From the NCBI GenBank assembly GCA_002727695.1, contig PBXT01000025.1, positions 37,075 to 42,515 of the forward strand: a stretch of DNA of 5,441 nt, given 5' to 3'. Below, in pieces: positions 1-5,441 of the stretch (position 1 is its first letter; the number at the start of each line of letters is the position of its first letter). The stretch comes from Methanobacteriota archaeon (GTDB lineage: Archaea > Thermoplasmatota > Poseidoniia > Poseidoniales > Poseidoniaceae). Both the position numbers and the translations under genes were made by a program. The notes below the pieces were generated by a model, which saw nothing but the letters and a program-made list of their open reading frames with translations, was not told the DNA's origin and ran no database searches.

Positions 1-194
1 CTTTTTACGATACTAGCAAGGTATCCAATCAAGTCCAAATCGTTGTAATTAAACAAGAACTTGCCATCTTCAAGATTTAGAGGAACGTTGTTTGCTAGTT
101 TTCCTACAATTCCCTCTAGTTCTGCAGGCCAGGATTCTTGTCCTAACAAACTGGTGAGATTAGCCTGCCAATTAGGCTGTTCACCGTCTGCCAT
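1..194 (-). CDS. mqnE: Probable aminofutalosine synthase MqnE, N-terminal part (cut by window edge)
   Basis: Only the first 64 codons are present, read leftwards from an ATG at 194-192; the frame is open to the edge. MqnE is a radical-SAM enzyme that joins a chorismate-derived enol-pyruvate compound to SAM to make aminofutalosine in the futalosine route to menaquinone. The visible part matches the leader that precedes the radical-SAM core: a lead-in helix (about residues 23-36), then L-x-L-E-D-G at 39-44, a DL pair at 52-53 and IGYLA at 56-60. This resembles the family pattern 'L-S-x-E-D-G ... DL-x-x-x-G-x-L-A'. The CxxxCxxC cluster motif that would prove the call would lie beyond the left edge. 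MqnC, CofG and CofH share a similar leader and are the main alternatives, though the EDG/DL spacing fits MqnE better. A weak GGGT stretch lies 6 bases or fewer before the start. The gene follows the ATPase gene on the same strand after 36 bases, so co-transcription is possible. Confidence 0.6.
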   Translation of the reverse strand, partial: MADGEQPNWQANLTSLLGQESWPAELEGIVGKLANNVPLNLEDGKFLFNYNDLDLIGYLASIVK

Positions 195-230
195 GTTTAC
201 CCGTCAAACTAGTTGTTTTTGAACTAGCGT
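195..230 (-). other. Short intergenic spacer with small hairpin between ATPase and mqnE-like genes
   Basis: This 36-base gap separates the ATPase stop codon from the next ATG on the same strand. It contains a 6-bp inverted repeat, CTAGTT at 209-214 and AACTAG at 222-227, with a 7-base loop. In the transcribed direction no run of T follows the hairpin; the only homopolymer is A-rich and sits in the loop. It therefore does not look like an intrinsic terminator, bacterial or archaeal, and no clear promoter is visible. Read-through from the ATPase gene into the MqnE-like gene is the simpler reading. Confidence 0.35.
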
Positions 231-3014
231 TTAAGCGCGCTTGTTAGTTCTGACACGGAATATTCCAGCATAACGCAATAATTTGCGGAATTCTTCAACC
301 ATGAATACTGTACTTGCAACTAGAATGATGATAAACCAATCCTTCTGCTCAAGAGGAATTGTGGAAAGCAATTCTCCGATCTCAAAGGAAGTGAATGGGA
401 TTACTATAGCAGCGCCTTGGACTACTAATAGCAACAGTGTAATTGAGAAGAATACTGCGAGGTAAATTGCACGATTTGAGAAAAGTCCTAGCTTGAATAC
501 GCTGTGTTCATTGCTTCTACAGTTCATGACATTGAACAACTGGAATACAATGAATACACTAAAACACATTGTTTGCGCATAAGCCTCTGTCCCATTTTGT
601 AGGGCTAGGTAGTACACGAGGAGAGTACCTGTTACCATGACAGCTCCCAGATAGAAAATCAATAACAAATCAAGCAAATTTGGAAGAGATTCGTCTACTG
701 CGCGCGGTGGTCTATCCATGACATTTGCATGCTTACGTTCAACACCCAAAGCAACAGCTGGCGGTCCATCCATCAAGATATTAATGACAAGTATTTGTGT
801 TGCAGTGAGCGGTAGTGGCAATTGGAATACTACATTTGCCAATAACAGTAGTGCTACTGCAGCAACATTAGTCGAAACTTGATATCTTACGAAATTACGA
901 ATATTTGCGTAAATCTTCCTTCCTTCTTCTACGGCATTTACAATATTTGCAAAGTTATCATCCTGCAAGACCATGTCAGATGCATCCTTGGCAACATCTG
1001 TGCCTGCAATACCCATGGAGATTCCAATATTTGCTCTAGACAAAGCAGGAGCATCATTCACTCCATCGCCTGTCATCGCTACTACTTCGCCCTCATCTTG
1101 CAATGCGGTTACAATGCGCATTTTTTGTTCTGGAGTCACTCGGCTGAAAATAGCGGTTCCGTTGACAATATGCCTCATTGCATCATCGTCTAATTCCTCT
1201 AATTTTTCTCCACCAACAGAATCTATGTGGGGTTTAGTGATGTTCAAATCCTCTCCAATAGCCTGTGCAGTCATCTGCTGGTCGCCAGTAATCATCTTGA
1301 CTGCAATGCCAGCCTTTTGACACCTGCGTATCGCATCATAAACCTCTGATCGAGGAGGGTCCATGATTCCAACCATTCCCAAGAAAATCAAATTGTCTTC
1401 CATAGAATCCATATCGGTAATGTCGTCATCTGGCTGAACTTTTCTTGCACACAAAGCGATTACACGCATTGCTTTGCTTGCCATGATACGGTTTGCTTCT
1501 GAAGCGTTTTCAAAATCACCATCCTCAATAGGAACTATTTCTCCATTTTTGACTTTCCACTTGACCAACTTCTTGAAACCACCAGCTCCACCCTTGGCAA
1601 AGATCCAATCTTCGCCTTCATACTCATGAATAACTGACATTCTCTTTCTATCGGTGTTGAAGAAAAACTCGTGCTTTCTAGGATGCCTTTGAGCGAACTT
1701 TGAAACTGAGCCATTTATTTTGTAACCAAGGACAGCACATGCACTGTCTGTAGGGTCCCCAATTGCTGTCCATTGTCCATCGATTTCAGCAATTTGCGAA
1801 TTGTGACAGAGAGATAAACAAGCCGCTGCAAGTCTGAATCCTAGCCCCCTCTGCATTTCTGACATTTCTTCATCAGTAAGTTCCCTGTCATCCAAGGTCA
1901 AGGTTCCTTCTGGCGTGAATCCCTCGCCGGTGATGCCATAGGTATTATTGGGTAACATTAACTGTCTTACAGTCATTTGATTCTTGGTTAGTGTACCAGT
2001 CTTATCTGTACAGATAACAGTAGTTGAGCCTAGGGTCTCAACAGCCTTCATACGGCGTATTATCGCCTTATGACGAGCCATATTGCGCATTCCAATAGCA
2101 AGTGTAGTTACAAGAATAATTGGCAATCCTTCAGGGACAATTGCCACGAAAATTGCGATAGCAACCAGGAATTGGAACTTAGCTTCTTTCCACAAGTCAC
2201 CTCCATCTACGTACTCAAGAATTAATCCAATAGAAACAATCAACACTGCAACGATTAGAGCTATGAACCCGAGGAACTTACCTAAGGATTCTAACTTGTG
2301 TTCTAGGGGAGTCTTAGGAGTTTCAGCTTCAGCGATATCACTAGCAATTTTACCGAGTTCGGTTTCCATTCCTGTTGCTGTAACAATTCCAACGGCTCGA
2401 CCTGTAGAAATTGTTGTACCCATGTAAAGCATGTTTTTCCTATCTGCAAGTAGCGTTTCTGGCGGCAATGCTTCTTCGCTGACCTTCGCAGGCATTGATT
2501 CTCCTGTCAATGCAGACTCGTCTACCTTACATTGCCATGCTTCACTAACACGTAAATCGGCTGGAACGTTTAATCCCTCTTCGATCTTAACAATATCTCC
2601 GGGGACCAATTGTGAAGTATTAATTTCCAATTCCATCCCATCACGACAAACGACACATCTTGAAATTGTCATTTGTTTTAACGCCCCCATTTCTTGCTCG
2701 GCTTTGTTTTCTTGCCAGAAACCAAAGAAAGCATTCAATGTTAGAACAATAGCAATGAATATAGCATCACCCGGCTGATCGGGATGGGTTGCTAATGCAA
2801 GCAAACCTGCACCAATCAAAAGATAGTTTAGTGGGTCGTGGTATTGTGAAAGAAATCGAATGAATGCGGAGGTCTTTTCAGGCTCTCTGAGCTTATTTTC
2901 TCCATATTTTTCAAGGCGGTTTTCGGCCTCTTTGGATGACAAACCTCCCAGAGGAGTGTCGAATTCAGTGATGACTTCGTCACCACTTTTTGTGTGCCAA
3001 AGACTATCTGACAT
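231..3014 (-). CDS. P2-type cation-transporting ATPase, probably Ca2+ exporting
   Basis: A complete 927-residue P-type ATPase of the SERCA/PMCA/SPCA class, an inner-membrane pump coupling ATP hydrolysis to cation export. An N-terminal cation-ATPase domain (about 1-60) precedes M1-M2 (about 62-101). The actuator domain has TGES at 170-173. M3-M4 (about 246-309) include PEGLP at 294-298. The P domain has DKTGTLT at 337-343 (D337 phosphorylated), TGD at 576-578 and TGDGVND at 648-654. The nucleotide domain has GDPTDSA at 419-425, an F-x-x-DRK-x-MSV segment near 452-461 and K474. M5-M10 span about 705-907, giving the usual ten segments. Ion-site residues are E295 (M4), N716 (M5), N745 and D749 (M6); the position matching SERCA E771 is A719. 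That is the one-site pattern of PMCA and SPCA pumps, not the Na+/K+-ATPase pattern. The ATG is supported by a G-rich stretch, GGTGGTG (3017-3023), 2 bases upstream, and by alignment of the N-domain. Calcium is the best guess; Mn2+ or another cation is not excluded. Confidence 0.94.
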   Translation of the reverse strand: MSDSLWHTKSGDEVITEFDTPLGGLSSKEAENRLEKYGENKLREPEKTSAFIRFLSQYHDPLNYLLIGAGLLALATHPDQPGDAIFIAIVLTLNAFFGFWQENKAEQEMGALKQMTISRCVVCRDGMELEINTSQLVPGDIVKIEEGLNVPADLRVSEAWQCKVDESALTGESMPAKVSEEALPPETLLADRKNMLYMGTTISTGRAVGIVTATGMETELGKIASDIAEAETPKTPLEHKLESLGKFLGFIALIVAVLIVSIGLILEYVDGGDLWKEAKFQFLVAIAIFVAIVPEGLPIILVTTLAIGMRNMARHKAIIRRMKAVETLGSTTVICTDKTGTLTKNQMTVRQLMLPNNTYGITGEGFTPEGTLTLDDRELTDEEMSEMQRGLGFRLAAACLSLCHNSQIAEIDGQWTAIGDPTDSACAVLGYKINGSVSKFAQRHPRKHEFFFNTDRKRMSVIHEYEGEDWIFAKGGAGGFKKLVKWKVKNGEIVPIEDGDFENASEANRIMASKAMRVIALCARKVQPDDDITDMDSMEDNLIFLGMVGIMDPPRSEVYDAIRRCQKAGIAVKMITGDQQMTAQAIGEDLNITKPHIDSVGGEKLEELDDDAMRHIVNGTAIFSRVTPEQKMRIVTALQDEGEVVAMTGDGVNDAPALSRANIGISMGIAGTDVAKDASDMVLQDDNFANIVNAVEEGRKIYANIRNFVRYQVSTNVAAVALLLLANVVFQLPLPLTATQILVINILMDGPPAVALGVERKHANVMDRPPRAVDESLPNLLDLLLIFYLGAVMVTGTLLVYYLALQNGTEAYAQTMCFSVFIVFQLFNVMNCRSNEHSVFKLGLFSNRAIYLAVFFSITLLLLVVQGAAIVIPFTSFEIGELLSTIPLEQKDWFIIILVASTVFMVEEFRKLLRYAGIFRVRTNKRA

Positions 3015-3133
3015 GCCACCACCCGAGCATTTGCTCTATTCTTCGGGAAAACTTACGCTTTATGATTATACGGGTGGGTATTCCGTTACATTTTAGCCGA
3101 TTATTTGACAAATAGGTTGTTGGTCGGGGAGTT
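3015..3133. promoter_or_regulatory. Divergent promoter region between ATPase and OPT genes
   Basis: This 119-base gap lies between the start codons of two divergent genes and is the only place in the window where a shared control region is expected. An A/T-rich stretch at 3059-3070 reads TTTATGATTATA on the plus strand and TATAATCATAAA on the minus strand, so it could serve as an archaeal TATA box in either direction. Placing transcription starts about 25 bases away would leave leaders of roughly 25-30 bases for the ATPase and roughly 40 for OPT. A second A/T-rich stretch at 3101-3114 could instead place OPT transcription at or next to its ATG, giving a leaderless message. G-rich, Shine-Dalgarno-like words sit only 2 bases before both start codons (3017-3023 minus strand; 3126-3131 plus strand). 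I see no convincing -35/-10 pair. The region's role is inferred from gene orientation; the exact elements are guesses. Confidence 0.45.
3102..3114. promoter_or_regulatory. 13-base perfect palindrome upstream of OPT gene, candidate operator
   Basis: TATTTG at 3102-3107 and CAAATA at 3109-3114 are exact inverted repeats around a single A at 3108. The centre lies 26 bases before the OPT start codon. A symmetric site this close to the start is where a dimeric helix-turn-helix repressor would block initiation, but no regulator gene is in the window and no second copy of the site is seen. It also overlaps a possible TATA-like stretch, so its symmetry may be incidental. Confidence 0.3.
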
Positions 3134-5254
3134 ATGAGCGGAGATGGAGAGCCATGGATCCCCGCTCATATGAATATCCAAGAACTCACTGTTAGGGTAA
3201 TAGTAATCGGTGTACTCCTTGGTGGTGTAATGACCGCCGCAAATGCCTACCTCGGGCTGTATGTAGGGATGACCGTATCAGCATCAATTCCAGCTGCCGT
3301 AATGAGTATGCTTATTTTGCGTGGTTTCAAATTCAAGGATGTAACGATTCTCGAAAACAACTCTGTACAAACAATGGCGAGTGCAGGAGAATCCCTTGCG
3401 GCGGGTGTTATTTTTACTGTTCCAGCCCTTCTAGTATTGGGCATTTGGCAAGATATTGTGTGGCTGGATACATTTCTGATTGCTATTCTAGGAGGATTAC
3501 TAGGCACAATGTTCACTATTGCATTACGGCGCCTATTCATTGTAGAAGAGGCGTTGCCTTACCCTGAAGGTGTAGCATGTCGCGAGGTATTAGTTGCTGG
3601 AGAAAAAGGCGGCTCAGGATTAATCGCAATCGTATACGCACTGCTTATTGGTGCAACATATGGTTGGATGGTCAAGGGATTCAAAGCAACTCACGCTAAA
3701 TTACAGGGAGTTGGTGAGGCCTTGGGGACTCGTTTCTACGCAGGAGGAGAATTATCTCTTGCCCTGCTATCAGTAGGATATATTGTGGGATTGCGAATTG
3801 CATCATTCATTTTCTTGGGAGGGGTCGTTGGCTTCGCTATTTTAGTTCCAATTTACGGTTTGTTCAATGGATTCCCAGATTCCACAGATGTTCTAACCCA
3901 AATTGGAGTTGAGGATTACAAGAAAGTCTGGGAAGAGCAAATTCGCTTTGCGGGAGTTGGAGCGATGGTTGTGGGCGGTGTTTACACCCTGTGGTCAATG
4001 CGCAAAACTATCGCTGAAGGCCTATCCAAGGCCTTCAAAAAAGGTAACGATGGCGAGGCACAATTAAGAACTGAAATGGACTTACCATTGGATAAGGTCA
4101 TGGCATTCTGTGGAGTTTTGGTGGTACTGATTTTCTTGTTCTACTGGTATGCCACAGGAAGTGTAATTATGGCTCTAGGAGGAGCACTGTTCCTTGCCGT
4201 TGTGTCCTTCTTCTTTGCGGCAGTTGCAGGGTACATAGCAGGAGTTGTTGGTTCTTCTAACTCTCCTGTTTCGGGCATGACAATTGCAACCCTACTATTC
4301 ACAATTGGATTGGTATGGATCATTGGTGGATTGATTTTAGATATGAGCCAGACTGAAATGATGATTGCTACAATGTTCATTGCAGCAATTGTGGCTACAT
4401 CTGCAGCGATTGCAGGAGACGTCATGCAGGACCTAAAAACTGGGCACATGGTTGGTGCTACCCCTTGGAGACAGCAGACTGCTGAAATTATCGGCGTGAC
4501 AGTTGGTGCTATTGTCATCGGACCTGTGTTAAGTATTCTACATGATGCTTTTCAGATTTCAAAGACAGCTTGTGGAAACACAAACGAGGCTTTGGTTGCC
4601 CAAGGAGCAAGTACTGCTGATTTGTATAACTGTGATGAAGCCTTATTTGCTCCGCAGGCAGAATTGATTGGAGCAATTGTTCAAGGTGCATTTGGTGGTG
4701 ACATCAATCTACCGATGGTGATTCTAGGTGCAATTATTGCCATTGTATTGATCAGGCTTGCAATGCCTGTAATGAGCGTTGCAATTGGAATCTACCTTCC
4801 CCTCTACCTTTCAGTTCCTATCATGGCTGGTGGAATTATTTCGCACGTTCTTCTATCCAGCGCCAGATTAAGAATTGATGGAACATTAGACGGAGAACCG
4901 AGCAAAGAGGCTGCTTTTGCAATCAAAGAGGTTCAGGACAAGGGAGTACTAATCGGCGCTGGATTTATTGCTGGAGAATCATTGATGGGTGTACTACTTG
5001 CAGTGTTCATTGTTGCAAAGATGGACCCATCCTCATGGTTTGGAGGAATAGGGACTCTATCTTACAGCCTTTCACTGCTGTTCTTTGCCTGGTTCGTGGG
5101 AGTTTTCATCTTGTTATCCGCAAGGTCACTTCCGAACAAAGGAAACCTCGGCCAAGACTTAGTATTCATTGCGGCAGACGCATCGAAGAAGTTGCGAGGA
5201 GTATTTACTCTTCCAAAAATACCTGCCTTCAATGAGACAGAAAAATTGGAATGA
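3134..5254 (+). CDS. OPT-family transporter (oligopeptide / metal-chelate type)
   Basis: A complete 706-residue polytopic membrane protein of the OPT family, prokaryotic branch. Members take up small peptides or metal chelates, probably driven by the proton gradient; the substrate of this one cannot be read from sequence. Family motifs appear in order: NAYLGLYVGMT at 37-47, ENNSVQTMASAGES at 74-87, LPYPEGVACREVL at 141-153, VGSSNSPVSGMT at 372-383, AGDVMQDLKTGHMVGAT at 427-443, APQA at 506-509 and GIYLPL at 552-557. I count about 15-16 hydrophobic segments between residues 18 and 663. A charged hydrophilic loop lies at about 290-318 and another at about 475-507, the latter holding Cys480 and Cys500. 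The start at 3134 is preferred over the in-frame ATG at 3170 because the EPWIPA-x-x-N-x-x-ELT stretch matches the usual family N-terminus and GGGGAG lies at 3126-3131; 3170 has no such site. Length and motifs are normal and the gene looks intact. The transketolase subunit gene follows directly. Confidence 0.94.
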   Translation: MSGDGEPWIPAHMNIQELTVRVIVIGVLLGGVMTAANAYLGLYVGMTVSASIPAAVMSMLILRGFKFKDVTILENNSVQTMASAGESLAAGVIFTVPALLVLGIWQDIVWLDTFLIAILGGLLGTMFTIALRRLFIVEEALPYPEGVACREVLVAGEKGGSGLIAIVYALLIGATYGWMVKGFKATHAKLQGVGEALGTRFYAGGELSLALLSVGYIVGLRIASFIFLGGVVGFAILVPIYGLFNGFPDSTDVLTQIGVEDYKKVWEEQIRFAGVGAMVVGGVYTLWSMRKTIAEGLSKAFKKGNDGEAQLRTEMDLPLDKVMAFCGVLVVLIFLFYWYATGSVIMALGGALFLAVVSFFFAAVAGYIAGVVGSSNSPVSGMTIATLLFTIGLVWIIGGLILDMSQTEMMIATMFIAAIVATSAAIAGDVMQDLKTGHMVGATPWRQQTAEIIGVTVGAIVIGPVLSILHDAFQISKTACGNTNEALVAQGASTADLYNCDEALFAPQAELIGAIVQGAFGGDINLPMVILGAIIAIVLIRLAMPVMSVAIGIYLPLYLSVPIMAGGIISHVLLSSARLRIDGTLDGEPSKEAAFAIKEVQDKGVLIGAGFIAGESLMGVLLAVFIVAKMDPSSWFGGIGTLSYSLSLLFFAWFVGVFILLSARSLPNKGNLGQDLVFIAADASKKLRGVFTLPKIPAFNETEKLE

Positions 5255-5441
5255 AATCCAATCAATTTCGAACACAACCATCAAAGGCCATACGCAAAGG
5301 GCAGTGGTCTGTAGGGAACATTATGGCGGGAATGAGTATTTCTGAAATGGAAGAAATGGCACGCAAATGCAGAATCGAAATATGCAAAATGACTCATAGG
5401 GCTCAAGCAGGACACCCTGGTGGTTCGCTATCAGAAATTGA
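5251..5441 (+). CDS. Transketolase N-terminal subunit (split type), N-terminal part (cut by window edge)
   Basis: The frame is open from an ATG at 5251 to the window edge (63 codons). Transketolase moves two-carbon units between sugar phosphates using thiamine diphosphate; in many archaea and some bacteria it is made as two polypeptides, and the N-terminal one binds the cofactor diphosphate. The diagnostic stretch is AQAGHPGGSLSEI at residues 51-63: GHPGGSLS is typical of the split N-terminal subunit, whereas full-length enzymes usually have GHPGAP. A helix of the form EMEEMARKCRIEICKM precedes it, as in the family. The start is uncertain. The ATG at 5251 overlaps the OPT stop codon as ATGA, suggesting translational coupling, but adds a basic leader of about 24 residues. 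Family members usually begin close to the helix, which favours the in-frame ATGs at 5323 (with TAGGG about 6 bases upstream) or 5332. The C-terminal subunit gene would be expected downstream, outside the window. Confidence 0.88.
   Translation, partial: MKSNQFRTQPSKAIRKGQWSVGNIMAGMSISEMEEMARKCRIEICKMTHRAQAGHPGGSLSEI

Noticed and set aside
233..242. Ten-base palindrome AAGCGCGCTT spanning the ATPase stop codon
   Set aside because: It has no loop and no T-run, and lies mostly in the last codons of the ATPase; nothing marks it as a terminator or operator.
879..2778. Several 100-residue plus-strand open frames inside the ATPase gene
   Set aside because: They lie opposite a gene with intact catalytic motifs along its whole length, show no recognisable domain, and are explained by the codon composition of the real strand.
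3025..3036. Short hairpin GAGCA-TT-TGCTC upstream of the ATPase start
   Set aside because: Five-base arms with a two-base loop are too short and sterically poor to call a regulatory structure.
3019..3077. Inverted pair CCACCCG (3019-3025) and CGGGTGG (3071-3077) in the divergent region
   Set aside because: Seven-base arms 45 bases apart are roughly what chance would give in a region this size, and the left copy overlaps the ATPase ribosome-binding stretch, which explains its G-richness.
3065..3110. Bacterial-type promoter words: TATAAT on the minus strand (3065-3070) and TTGACA on the plus strand (3105-3110)
   Set aside because: Neither has a partner box at the right spacing: about 17 bases upstream of TATAAT there is no TTGACA-like word, and downstream of TTGACA there is no TATAAT-like word.
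3247..4518. Minus-strand open frames inside the OPT gene
   Set aside because: They are antisense to conserved OPT motifs and have the low-complexity I/T/A/P composition expected from the reverse of a membrane-protein gene.

Overview
The window carries four protein genes and no RNA gene, mobile element, CRISPR array or long repeat that I can see. From left to right they are: the N-terminal piece of a probable aminofutalosine synthase (minus strand, cut by the left edge); a complete P2-type, probably Ca2+-exporting P-type ATPase (minus strand); a complete OPT-family transporter (plus strand); and the N-terminal piece of a split-type transketolase N-terminal subunit (plus strand, cut by the right edge).

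The layout has two arms diverging from one 119-base intergenic region (3015-3133). The left arm reads ATPase then MqnE-like gene, 36 bases apart with no recognisable terminator between them. The right arm reads OPT transporter then transketolase subunit, whose earliest possible start overlaps the OPT stop codon. The shared intergenic region must hold the promoters of both arms unless they lie further upstream. It contains an A/T-rich candidate TATA segment and a perfect 13-base palindrome 19 bases before the OPT start.

The host is best guessed as an archaeon of the Thermoplasmatota / marine Group II-III type. The reasons are the split transketolase subunit of the GHPGGSLS class, a TATA-like rather than clear -35/-10 promoter architecture, a probable futalosine-route menaquinone gene, and moderately AT-rich composition. 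This is inference: split transketolases, OPT transporters and MqnE all occur in bacteria too, and there is no rRNA or information-processing gene here to settle it.

The genes do not form an obvious pathway. They look like housekeeping and transport functions (quinone synthesis, cation homeostasis, peptide or metal-chelate transport, pentose phosphate metabolism) placed side by side. I see no evidence of a new multi-gene system. The points most worth a second look are the palindrome in the divergent promoter region, the one-site Ca2+ signature and altered KGA motif of the ATPase, the cysteine-bearing loop of the OPT protein, and the ambiguous transketolase start.
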